Positions 6,226 to 12,477 of a stretch of 12,477 nucleotides of DNA are shown piece by piece. Within the stretch, counting starts at the first letter, position 1; every line of letters starts with the position of its first letter. A program made the translations under genes and the position numbers. This DNA comes from Acidobacteriaceae bacterium (GTDB taxonomy: Bacteria > Acidobacteriota > Terriglobia > Bryobacterales > Bryobacteraceae). The notes beneath the pieces were generated by a model. The model saw nothing but the letters and a program-made list of their open reading frames with translations, was not told the origin of the DNA and searched no databases. Location of the stretch: NCBI GenBank assembly GCA_019245255.1, contig JAFARV010000638.1, positions 1 through 12,477 on the forward strand. The letters run 5' to 3'.

Positions 6226-7161
6226 TCAGTCCTTAGAAGGCTCTTCCTGACTTTTTTCTCTGGGCTTGACGGTCGAGCGCACAACAATGAGTCTATTGAG
6301 CAGATCGAACCAGAACGGAGCACCGAAAGAAACCGCAAATGCGGTAATCAGGTAACCGACCAGCGGCGTGAAGAAACGATCGCGCCACCAAACCGCGTCC
6401 GACCACTTGGGAGGCCAACCCCAGGTGCAGCCGAAGCAAACCGGCAGGCCGAGATCTTTCAGTTCGTTGTAGCTGGTACGGATCGCCTGTTGCGGATCAA
6501 TCTTGTCGCCCGCGGATCGAGGAGTGTTGGCATAAGCTTGCGCAGCAGCTACCACCGTCTTTCGAAGCGCTGAATCCTCGGAGAGCATGCGCGTGATCGC
6601 CAATATATCGATGTTCACGAAGAAGGCGAGGAGGAGACCGGTGACGATGAGAATACATTGGATCCTGCGCTTGTACCATCCCGCGACGCGATCCATCGCA
6701 GAGTCATACCACTGCTCGATGCCCGTCGAGATCTTTTCGAAATCGTTTCCTGCAGCCGACGCGATTGCCCGAACGGCAGTCACGACGTTCTGAGGGATGG
6801 TGACCCCGGGCGGAGGATCCCTGACAATCTGAATCAGCGCTAAAGCAAAGTTCTTAGGCGGAACATAGGATGGAAGCCGATAGGCACGTGACAGCAGGCC
6901 ACGCAGCATCGTTACATTGGCGCTGTCGCGGTAGTTACCCCGGAACAGTCCATTGACCAAGCCGTGATCATAGATCTGCTCGAGAAACCGGGTTGCGTTT
7001 GTGGGATCGCCGACCAGCTCTCCAATGCCGCGCTGCAGTTCTCGCGCCCGGAGCTTGAGGAGACTCGAGATCAGTTCCCCGATAGCGGAGCAGATCAGGC
7101 TGGCAAACAGGAAAACGAAAACAACACCGATTGCAATATCAAGGATGTCAGAGCCGAACAA
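6226..7161 (-). CDS. Conserved membrane protein of unknown function (three predicted helices)
   Basis: This encodes 311 residues. Helix 1 (about 7-34) reads IAIGVVFVFLFASLICSAIGE and runs into LRARELQRGIGELV. A soluble region (40-165) contains the motif WYDSAMDRVAGWYKRR (151-166). Helix 2 (about 168-190) contains FFVNIDILAI. A second soluble region has C242-F-G-C245 followed by a Trp/Pro-rich GWPPKW. Helix 3 (about 264-291) ends with FGAPFWFDLLNRL, followed by a charged tail. From memory this matches a widespread bacterial family of uncharacterised membrane proteins with the same start (DIAIGxVFV), WY-D-AM-RV-GWYKRR and GAPFWFDLLN motifs; the function is not known to me. TTG 7161 is the start because GGGAGG (7170-7175) lies 8 bases upstream. 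Confidence 0.87.
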   Translation of the reverse strand: MFGSDILDIAIGVVFVFLFASLICSAIGELISSLLKLRARELQRGIGELVGDPTNATRFLEQIYDHGLVNGLFRGNYRDSANVTMLRGLLSRAYRLPSYVPPKNFALALIQIVRDPPPGVTIPQNVVTAVRAIASAAGNDFEKISTGIEQWYDSAMDRVAGWYKRRIQCILIVTGLLLAFFVNIDILAITRMLSEDSALRKTVVAAAQAYANTPRSAGDKIDPQQAIRTSYNELKDLGLPVCFGCTWGWPPKWSDAVWWRDRFFTPLVGYLITAFAVSFGAPFWFDLLNRLIVVRSTVKPREKSQEEPSKD

Positions 7162-7169
7162 GACAGAGC

Positions 7170-7175
7170 CCTCCC
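7170..7175 (-). promoter_or_regulatory. Shine-Dalgarno site of the conserved membrane protein gene
   Basis: GGGAGG lies 8 bases before TTG 7161 and supports this rare start codon. Confidence 0.7.
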
Positions 7176-7198
7176 GGGCTTGATTAGCCTATCGCTGG

Positions 7199-7215
7199 TT
7201 GACGCCCGGAGTCAA
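7199..7215. repeat. Inverted repeat TTGAC-N7-GTCAA in divergent promoter region
   Basis: Five-base arms TTGAC (7199-7203) and GTCAA (7211-7215) flank a 7-base centre. The repeat sits between two divergent genes and touches the direct repeat at 7215-7234. It could be an operator or chance. Confidence 0.4.
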
Positions 7216-7234
7216 TCAAATCCGATCAAATCCG
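7215..7234 (+). repeat. Tandem 10-bp direct repeat (ATCAAATCCG x2)
   Basis: Two exact, adjacent copies of ATCAAATCCG lie at 7215-7224 and 7225-7234. The 10-bp period places both copies on about the same helix face. They lie between the divergent membrane protein and glycosyltransferase genes, where a repeated regulator site would be plausible. Confidence 0.6.
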
Positions 7235-7274
7235 TGCCAGAGACTTGGGGGCGACTACACATAGGCTTAGAGGC

Positions 7275-7303
7275 TTGTCCAGAAGCATCGTTCGTTTGAT
7301 AAT
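7275..7303 (+). promoter_or_regulatory. Putative promoter of the glycosyltransferase gene, leaderless geometry
   Basis: TTGTCC (7275-7280), a 17-bp spacer and GATAAT (7298-7303) resemble -35 and -10 boxes. The -10 ends 8 bases before GTG 7312, so transcription would begin at or almost at the start codon. No Shine-Dalgarno sequence is present and an in-frame TAA at 7300 rules out an upstream start. Confidence 0.45.
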
Positions 7304-7311
7304 TTCGGGCA

Positions 7312-8502
7312 GTGTCGTTTTCGGTAACTGTGGGTCTTACTGAGGCTTTGTACCATTTGAACCTGCTCGAGGCGCTGCAGCGCGACGGGATACTGCGCGG
7401 ACTCGTAAGGTTCAGTCCGGATCTCGAAATACTGGAATCCGACGCCGCGGGCCAGTTGAAACTGGTGCGCCGGTTTCAGTCATACCGCATTGCCAGACGG
7501 ATGGCATGGGGCGTGTGGCGCAGACTCCCGGGATTGCACGAACGCACTCCGGCGCCGGTGGTCGGACTATCCTGGGCCGCTGACAGGTTAATCTCCAAGT
7601 GGCTGCCCGCAAGCGACATTTATCACGGCATAATGGGCGTATCGCTCAGGAGCTTACAGCGCGCGAAGTCTTTCGGTGCAGCGACTATCGTCGACAATAC
7701 GACGCTCCACCCGATTGCCTGCCAGCATGAGCTGCTCGCCGATTGCGCAGGTGCCGGAATTCGTCCCAGTCAATGCGAAAGCCTGCTGCCGAGGAGTCAA
7801 ATACGCCGGCAAGAGCAGGAATTCCGGATATCTGACAGGATTGTTGTTTATTCGGCGGCGGCACAGCGCAGCTTTGAGCCGTTCCCTTACTCACACAAAG
7901 TATGTGTCGTTCATTCCGCCGTCGATCATAGGTTCTTTGTTCCACGCTCTAACGCTCGCGACAGTCGTATCTTCCGAGTCTCTTACGTCGGCAGAATTGA
8001 GGCCGCAAAGGGAGTCCATAATCTGGTAGACGCTTGGAAACGGCTGCGGCTGCGTGATGCCGAACTGGTTCTCGCCGGCCGTGTGATGCCGGAACTGAGC
8101 GCGGTGGGCGATGATGCATCCACTGGAATTCGGCTCGCAGGAATTGTTTCCGCCGAGCAAGTGGCGGCGCTTCACCACGAGTCGGATGTGTTTGCATTTC
8201 CGTCGGCCAATGAGGGTCTTTCCATGGCCTTGCTTGAAGCGATGTCTTCCGGACTGCCTGCGATCGCCATTCGCGACACCGGCGCGGACGACTGCATTAC
8301 CGAGGGCATCAATGGTTTGCTGGTACCGAAGAGGAATGTGGAGGCACTCAGCGAAGCACTCCTTTGGTGCCGGGATCATCGCGATCAACTACGCGCCATG
8401 GGGTTCGCGGCCAGAACGAGGATTGAGCAACAGTTTACGTTCGGCCACTACACGCAAAGAGTGATGCAAGTCTATCGATCGATGGCCGAGTCGCGCACTT
8501 AG
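7312..8502 (+). CDS. Family 4 (GT4-type) glycosyltransferase
   Basis: This encodes 396 residues, typical of GT4 enzymes with the GT-B fold. The N-terminal acceptor half (1-215) begins VTVGLTEALYHLNLLEALQR and includes SWAADRLISKW and ASDIYHGIMG. The C-terminal donor half begins FRVSYVGRIEAAKGVHNLVD, where R228 and K233 normally contact the nucleotide diphosphate. It continues with AELVLAGRV, GIVSAEQVAALHHESDVFAFPS and the retaining-enzyme EX7E signature EGLSMALLE (E301, E309), then GLPAIAIRDTGADDCI and NGLLVP. It moves a sugar from a nucleotide-sugar onto an unidentified acceptor, probably for an extracellular glycan or glycolipid, at the cytoplasmic face of the membrane; no transmembrane helix is seen. 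It stands alone, with no other glycan genes nearby. It meets metY tail to tail, 39 bp apart. Confidence 0.92.
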   Translation: MSFSVTVGLTEALYHLNLLEALQRDGILRGLVRFSPDLEILESDAAGQLKLVRRFQSYRIARRMAWGVWRRLPGLHERTPAPVVGLSWAADRLISKWLPASDIYHGIMGVSLRSLQRAKSFGAATIVDNTTLHPIACQHELLADCAGAGIRPSQCESLLPRSQIRRQEQEFRISDRIVVYSAAAQRSFEPFPYSHKVCVVHSAVDHRFFVPRSNARDSRIFRVSYVGRIEAAKGVHNLVDAWKRLRLRDAELVLAGRVMPELSAVGDDASTGIRLAGIVSAEQVAALHHESDVFAFPSANEGLSMALLEAMSSGLPAIAIRDTGADDCITEGINGLLVPKRNVEALSEALLWCRDHRDQLRAMGFAARTRIEQQFTFGHYTQRVMQVYRSMAESRT

Positions 8503-8541
8503 GTTCGCGGGCGGGGGCAATCCGCCTACGGCCCGGATGGT

Positions 8542-9828
8542 TCACCCCAGTGCTTGATCGATGTCCCAGATCAGATCTTCGACGTCTTCTAGTCCGATCG
8601 AGAGCCGAACCAGCTCCGGTGTAACTCCAGCCGCTGCCTGCTCAGCTTCCGCCAGTTGCTGATGTGTGGTGGAGGCCGGATGGATGACAAGGCTTCGCGC
8701 GTCCCCGACGTTCGCCAGATGAGAGAAGATTTTCAGATCGTCGATGAACTTCTTCCCCGCATCGTACCCGCCTTCGATGCCGAACGAGAAAACGGCTCCG
8801 GCGCCTTTCGGTGTGTATCGCTTGGCGAGCGAATAATACGGGCTGGATGGAAGCGATGCGTACTTGATCCACTGAATCAAGTCATGGGATTCGAGATGCT
8901 CGGCCACGGCGAGTGCATTTTCGAGGTGACGGTCCATGCGCATCCCGAGCGTTTCAATCCCCTGCAAAAACAGAAAGGCATTAAATGGGCTGACACAGGG
9001 GCCTATGTCGCGCAGACCTTCGACACGCGCCTTGATAATGAAGCTGATATTTCCGAATGTGTCCCAGAATCGCAGTCCGTGATAAGCTTTTGCGGGCTGG
9101 GTGAAATGTGGGAAATTTCCGTTATTCCAATGGAATTTTCCGCTATCGACAATAATGCCGCCTATCGAGGTTCCGTGCCCGCCCATGAACTTAGTAAGGG
9201 AGTGCACAACAACATCAGCTCCGTAATCGATGGGCCGGCATACATACGGCGTCGCGAAGGTGTTATCGACTACGAAGGGCAAGCCGTGATCATGCGCGAT
9301 TTTCGCGATTGCCTCGAGATCGAGCACGTTACTGCGCGGGTTACTGATCGTCTCGCCGTAGAGTAACTTCGTTTTTGACGTAATAGCTTTGCGGAAATTA
9401 TCCGGGTCATCGGGCTCGACGAAGACAAAATCATAACCCAACCGCCGCATTGTTACGTCGAACTGGGTGACGGTACCGCCGTACAACGTAGTTGCAGAAA
9501 CGATTTGGTCGCCCGGCGATGCGATCGTGGTCAGAGCAAGGAATTGAGCGGCCTGACCGCTTGAAAGGGCTAAACCCGCAACACCATTCTCGAGAGACGC
9601 AACCCTTTTTTCGAGCACGTCCGTCGTGGGGTTCATAATGCGCGAGTAGATGTTGCCAAATTCCTGCAGCGCAAACAATCGGGCGGCTTGCGCGCTGTCC
9701 TCAAATGTGAACGAGGTGGACTGATAAATCGGCACCGCGCGCGCATGCGTCGTCGGATCGGGATCGTAACCAGTGTGAACAGCGCGAGTGTTAAAGCCGA
9801 GCGGACGTTCGATGGAGGCGACTTTCAT
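8542..9828 (-). CDS. metY: O-acetylhomoserine sulfhydrylase (PLP-dependent)
   Basis: This encodes 428 residues, the usual length for MetY. It joins O-acetylhomoserine and sulfide to homocysteine in the direct sulfur assimilation route, in the cytoplasm. The Cys/Met-metabolism PLP fold is complete. FNTRAVHTGYDPD and AVPIYQSTSF open the protein, then FGNIYSRIMNPTTDVLEKR (Y61, R63 phosphate contacts), SSGQAAQF, and TTLYGGT with the ring-stacking Tyr. D188 in VVDNTFATP binds the pyridine nitrogen, and SLTKFMGGHGTSIGG carries the Schiff-base K213. The DPTTHARAVPIYQSTSF start and KFMGGHGTSIGG pattern favour MetY over cystathionine gamma-synthase or MetZ, though substrate choice cannot be fully settled by sequence. 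ATG 9828 has no Shine-Dalgarno site; a promoter ends 9 bases before it. It lies 35 bp after lnt and may be transcribed both with lnt and alone. Confidence 0.93.
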   Translation of the reverse strand: MKVASIERPLGFNTRAVHTGYDPDPTTHARAVPIYQSTSFTFEDSAQAARLFALQEFGNIYSRIMNPTTDVLEKRVASLENGVAGLALSSGQAAQFLALTTIASPGDQIVSATTLYGGTVTQFDVTMRRLGYDFVFVEPDDPDNFRKAITSKTKLLYGETISNPRSNVLDLEAIAKIAHDHGLPFVVDNTFATPYVCRPIDYGADVVVHSLTKFMGGHGTSIGGIIVDSGKFHWNNGNFPHFTQPAKAYHGLRFWDTFGNISFIIKARVEGLRDIGPCVSPFNAFLFLQGIETLGMRMDRHLENALAVAEHLESHDLIQWIKYASLPSSPYYSLAKRYTPKGAGAVFSFGIEGGYDAGKKFIDDLKIFSHLANVGDARSLVIHPASTTHQQLAEAEQAAAGVTPELVRLSIGLEDVEDLIWDIDQALG

Positions 9829-9837
9829 TCAAACAAG

Positions 9838-9867
9838 AATATAACTGCGGCGATCGTACGTCGTCAA
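9838..9867 (-). promoter_or_regulatory. Putative metY promoter, leaderless geometry, -35 containing the lnt stop codon
   Basis: On the minus strand TTGACG (9867-9862), an 18-bp spacer and TATATT (9843-9838) each match 5 of 6 consensus positions. The -10 ends 9 bases before ATG 9828, so the transcript would have almost no leader. The TGA inside TTGACG is the lnt stop codon. Confidence 0.55.
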
Positions 9868-11387
9868 ACTTCAGCCCGGAAATTGAATAATGCAAGCCCC
9901 ACACCGATGACTAAGCAAGACCAGGCGAACCAATCGCCGTGTCTGGCATAGAACGTAGGTTCGATTACACCGCCGTATCGGATAATTGCGGCAACTTGCG
10001 TGAAAGAAGGCAACCGGTTCGCAATCCGGCCAGCTGGATCAATTACCGCGGTAATGCCGTCGTTAGTGGCCCGGATCAGGAAACGGCGATTCTCTATTGC
10101 TCGCATCCGGGCAATTAGCAGATGTTGCTCACGGGCCTCGGTGTGGTCGAAGTAGCCGTCATTGCTGAGATTCACAAGCACGTCTGCGCCTTTATTCGCA
10201 AACTGACGCACAAGGTCGGGGAAAGCGGACTCGTAGCAGATAAACACGCCGAAGCGATGCCCGGCTGCGCGCATGACTTTGATGTCGTGACCCGGCACGA
10301 AATCGCTGGTTTCGGTGGTAATGCGATTCACCCACCCGAACAGGGGCGGAACGAACTCGCCAAACGGGACCAGATCGATTTTGTCGTAGCGTCCGCTTTC
10401 CCCGCCTTGCGCATCGAGCATGACAGCAGAGTTCAGCGGCTGATTCGCAGGTGTGTACGCAACCGTGCCGAACAGAAACGCCCCGTGCTGCCTGGCGATG
10501 CTGACCGCATCGTCGTGAAACTGCGTGTCGTTGTAGAAATACAGCGGCGCCGGCAATTCCGGCCAGATAACAAGCGGCGCCGGAATGGCATTAGACAGCA
10601 AGGTCAGGCGCTTATCGGTGGAGAACTGCAGCAGGCTGGTCCACTGCAACTCCGTGTCCACGTTCGGCTGAACAATTAGCGCTCGATCAGGCGCTGGAAC
10701 ACCGCTGCGAATTGGCGGAAAGAGCCACAGGACGGCGAGCCCGAGTAATGGAAACAGAAATATCCGGGGACGACGGAGGACGAGACACGCAATCGCAACC
10801 GCCATAGTGCAGAGAACGAACGATGTGCCGTAGACTCCAATGAACGGCGCGATCCGCAACGGCACGGACATGTTAATGGCAGCGTTGCCGAGATCGAGCC
10901 AGGTGAAGCCGAGCGTGCTGTGGGTGCGTTCGAGTCCGGTCCACAGGGCTGCCACCGCGGCAATCGCGTAGGGACGCCGCATCAACGGGCCGCCGAGACA
11001 GGCAAAGACACCCAGGTGCAAACCCTTCAAAATCGAGAACAGCAAAAAGGATGCCCATCCACCCCAGCGCCCCATGCCGCCGTGTGCTTCGAGCACAAAT
11101 TGAATCCAAGTGCAGACGAAAAACCAATAGAAGATGCCTGCGGCCCAGCCATATGTGAAGCGCTGCCAACCACTAGGCGTCTTGGCCATCACGATGAGCA
11201 TCGGGCTCAAAGCGACAGGCGCCAGCCACTGAAGGTTCCACCGGGGAAATAACAGCACCAGCATGACTGCGCTCAGCAGCGACAGCAGAGTGTGAAGTGC
11301 GATCTGCCGCTGGTGTGGTCCAAACCGCGCTATGCGCACTGGCTCACGAACAGGGTGCGCATCCGCGCTCTTTGCGCTATTGATCAT
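9864..11387 (-). CDS. lnt: Apolipoprotein N-acyltransferase
   Basis: This encodes 507 residues from ATG 11387; a GTG at 11408 would add seven. Lnt adds the third acyl chain to the N-terminal Cys of lipoproteins at the inner membrane, using phospholipid as donor. The N-terminal half holds several membrane helices (about 30-225) with conserved pieces FTYGWAAGIFYWFFVCTWI and GFTWLDLGNAAIN. The nitrilase-like domain starts at ALIVQPNVD and has the expected triad: E277 in WPELPAP, K336 in RYDKIDLVPFGEFVP, C384 in FICYESAFPD. VNLSNDGYF and ARMRAIENRRFLIRATNDGI complete it, and a last helix anchors the C-terminus. The start lies inside the lipA end (11-base overlap, different frame), so translation is probably coupled to lipA. 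Full length and intact; its presence fits a diderm cell envelope. Confidence 0.94.
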   Translation of the reverse strand: MINSAKSADAHPVREPVRIARFGPHQRQIALHTLLSLLSAVMLVLLFPRWNLQWLAPVALSPMLIVMAKTPSGWQRFTYGWAAGIFYWFFVCTWIQFVLEAHGGMGRWGGWASFLLFSILKGLHLGVFACLGGPLMRRPYAIAAVAALWTGLERTHSTLGFTWLDLGNAAINMSVPLRIAPFIGVYGTSFVLCTMAVAIACLVLRRPRIFLFPLLGLAVLWLFPPIRSGVPAPDRALIVQPNVDTELQWTSLLQFSTDKRLTLLSNAIPAPLVIWPELPAPLYFYNDTQFHDDAVSIARQHGAFLFGTVAYTPANQPLNSAVMLDAQGGESGRYDKIDLVPFGEFVPPLFGWVNRITTETSDFVPGHDIKVMRAAGHRFGVFICYESAFPDLVRQFANKGADVLVNLSNDGYFDHTEAREQHLLIARMRAIENRRFLIRATNDGITAVIDPAGRIANRLPSFTQVAAIIRYGGVIEPTFYARHGDWFAWSCLVIGVGLALFNFRAEV

Positions 11388-12333
11388 CGACCCTGGACGC
11401 TTGCTCACTCACCTTATCGGCGAAGTAAGAACTGCGGACGAACGGTCCGCTGAATACGGCACGGAATCCGATCGAAAGACCGTAGTCGCGATAAGCATCG
11501 AAGGTCGCTGGCGGGACGAAATCTGCGACCGGCAGATTGCGACGCGTTGGCTGCAGATACTGGCCTATGGTTGCGATGTCCGTGTTACAGCAGCGCACGT
11601 CGCGAAGCAGGCGATGAACCTCTTCAACCGTCTCGCCGAGCCCGACCATGAGTCCCGACTTAGCGAGCACGCGGGGCTTATACTTCTTGGCAAATTCGAG
11701 AACACGCAAGGACTGCGGGTACTTCGCTTGAGGCCGGACACGACGGTACAGGCGTTCCACCGTTTCCATGTTGTGATTAAAAATATCCGGACCGGCATCG
11801 AGAACCCGCGCCACCGCGGTCAGGTCGCCACAGAAATCAGGAGTAAGCACCTCAACTTTACTCTGTGGAAGCGCGGCACGCACTTTCCGTACAGTTTCAG
11901 CAAAATGATGCGAGCCGCCGTCTGCAAGATCGTCGCGATTGACTGAAGTGATGACAACATGCCGTAGACCCATTTCGGATGCCATTTCGGCCACATGCTG
12001 CGGTTCGTCAGGATCGAGCGAGAACTGGCTCTTGCCGGGCGAAGCTTTTGGCACGGAGCAGAAACCACAGCCTCTCGTACAGAGATTGCCCAGAATCATG
12101 AATGTCGCGCTACCGCGGCTGAAGCATTCATGGATGTTCGGACAGCGCGCCGACTCACAGACGGTATGCAAGCCCTTGCGGCGCAATTCAATTTTTAACG
12201 AGTGAACAGCTTCAAAATGCGTCTTCCCCTTACGCAACCATTCCGGCAGGCGTGGAGCAGCAATGGAGTCACGGTTGAAGTTGATCTGGACAAGGGAGAA
12301 GGAGTCCGCCGTAGCCAAGCTACATTCTGGCAT
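11377..12333 (-). CDS. lipA: Lipoyl synthase (radical SAM)
   Basis: This encodes 318 residues from ATG 12333; a GTG at 12363 would add ten. LipA inserts two sulfurs into protein-bound octanoyl groups to make the lipoyl cofactor of 2-oxoacid dehydrogenases and the glycine cleavage system. The auxiliary cluster motif CX4CX5C is at C59, C64, C70 (CESARCPNIHEC). The radical SAM CX3CX2C is at C85, C89, C92 (CTRGCGFC). The closing RSSY (300-303) supplies the serine ligand. ITSVNRDDLADGG, FNHNMETV and KSGLMVGLGET are standard LipA segments. LVQINFN near the N-terminus fits a short leader, and a -10-like TATATT ends 8 bases before ATG 12333, supporting this start. No clear ribosome site fits either codon. 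The first gene of the lipA-lnt-metY series; the other lipoate genes are not in the window. Confidence 0.95.
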   Translation of the reverse strand: MPECSLATADSFSLVQINFNRDSIAAPRLPEWLRKGKTHFEAVHSLKIELRRKGLHTVCESARCPNIHECFSRGSATFMILGNLCTRGCGFCSVPKASPGKSQFSLDPDEPQHVAEMASEMGLRHVVITSVNRDDLADGGSHHFAETVRKVRAALPQSKVEVLTPDFCGDLTAVARVLDAGPDIFNHNMETVERLYRRVRPQAKYPQSLRVLEFAKKYKPRVLAKSGLMVGLGETVEEVHRLLRDVRCCNTDIATIGQYLQPTRRNLPVADFVPPATFDAYRDYGLSIGFRAVFSGPFVRSSYFADKVSEQASRVDDQ

Positions 12334-12341
12334 GGCCGCGG

Positions 12342-12347
12342 AATATA
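12342..12347 (-). promoter_or_regulatory. -10-like box of lipA, leaderless geometry
   Basis: TATATT reads on the minus strand and ends 8 bases before ATG 12333. It is the same hexamer as in front of metY. No good -35 lies at the normal distance (TTGCAC is 21 bp upstream, too far), so this is weaker than the metY promoter. Confidence 0.3.
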
Positions 12348-12477
12348 GCTCGAGGTCCGGCACCCGGCGTGCAACGATTTACGCCGGAGTCCCCAAATGA
12401 CGAGCGCAACCCTTAACTTCGATATCCAACAATTTCTTTCAAAATATTGCATGGGGTGGAACACCGTTGATGCTAAG

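Noticed and set aside
8510..8526. Hairpin GGCGG-N7-CCGCC between the convergent glycosyltransferase and metY genes
   Set aside because: The stem is only 5 bp and no T-run follows on either strand, so it does not qualify as an intrinsic terminator.
8656..9366. Plus-strand open frame of 236 codons
   Set aside because: It lies entirely opposite metY, whose PLP-fold motifs are unambiguous; GC-rich codon bias commonly opens the opposite strand.
10122..10679. Plus-strand open frame of 185 codons
   Set aside because: It is antisense to the catalytic half of lnt and has no family features.
11332..11946. Plus-strand open frame of 204 codons
   Set aside because: It is antisense to the lipA C-terminal half and lnt start; the product is featureless.
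12195..12464. Minus-strand open frame of 89 codons running into lipA
   Set aside because: It overlaps the lipA start in another frame and shows no domain; lipA is certain.
12451..12477. Possible start of a plus-strand gene at the right edge
   Set aside because: An ATG followed by nine open codons at the edge, with no ribosome site, is too short to support a call.

Overview
The window looks like a chromosomal segment of an Acidobacteriota genome. The evidence is a PadR regulator directly coupled to an ADOP-type permease (Acidobacterial Duplicated Orphan Permease) and a secreted protein with the acidobacterial VWFA-related domain, both of which are strongly enriched in that phylum. The DNA is moderately GC-rich, tightly packed, and uses GTG and TTG starts. 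I see no tRNA, rRNA, CRISPR array, insertion sequence or prophage gene.

Layout. (1) Positions 1-4420, all on the minus strand, read right to left: two paralogous small membrane proteins, a six-helix rhomboid-like protein, a secreted VWA-domain protein, a PadR regulator and the ADOP permease, which runs off the left edge. The rhomboid-like and VWA genes are 22 bp apart, and PadR and ADOP overlap by one base (TAATG). (2) Positions 4493-6199, plus strand: a Gfo/Idh/MocA NAD(P)-dependent oxidoreductase followed 15 bp later by a small secreted protein of unknown function. (3) Positions 6226-7161, minus strand: a conserved multi-pass membrane protein of unknown function, divergent from (4) a GT4-type glycosyltransferase at 7312-8502 on the plus strand. 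(5) Positions 8542-12333, minus strand: lipA (lipoyl synthase), lnt (apolipoprotein N-acyltransferase, overlapping lipA) and metY (O-acetylhomoserine sulfhydrylase), read right to left.

Functional links. lipA, lnt and metY are housekeeping: lipoate cofactor assembly, lipoprotein maturation and sulfur assimilation into homocysteine. PadR-ADOP is a standard acidobacterial regulator/permease pair.

The least explained part is 1581-4420. The rhomboid-like protein keeps the family fold signatures and the serine but has lost the catalytic histidine. The adjacent secreted VWA protein has lost most of its metal-site (MIDAS) residues. Two small membrane proteins sharing a distinctive W/T/F/S/G/W pattern lie upstream. 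Together they could be a non-enzymatic envelope module, but this is inference from adjacency. A second recurring signal is regulatory: three genes without a clear Shine-Dalgarno sequence (the glycosyltransferase gene, metY, lipA) have a -10-like hexamer 8-9 bp before the start codon, as expected for leaderless mRNAs.

No stretch over 300 bp lacks a gene. The longest gaps are 3970-4132 (163 bp, nothing identified), 7162-7311 (150 bp, divergent promoter region with short repeats), 12364-12477 (114 bp upstream of lipA, nothing firm) and 1475-1580 (106 bp, a small palindrome).
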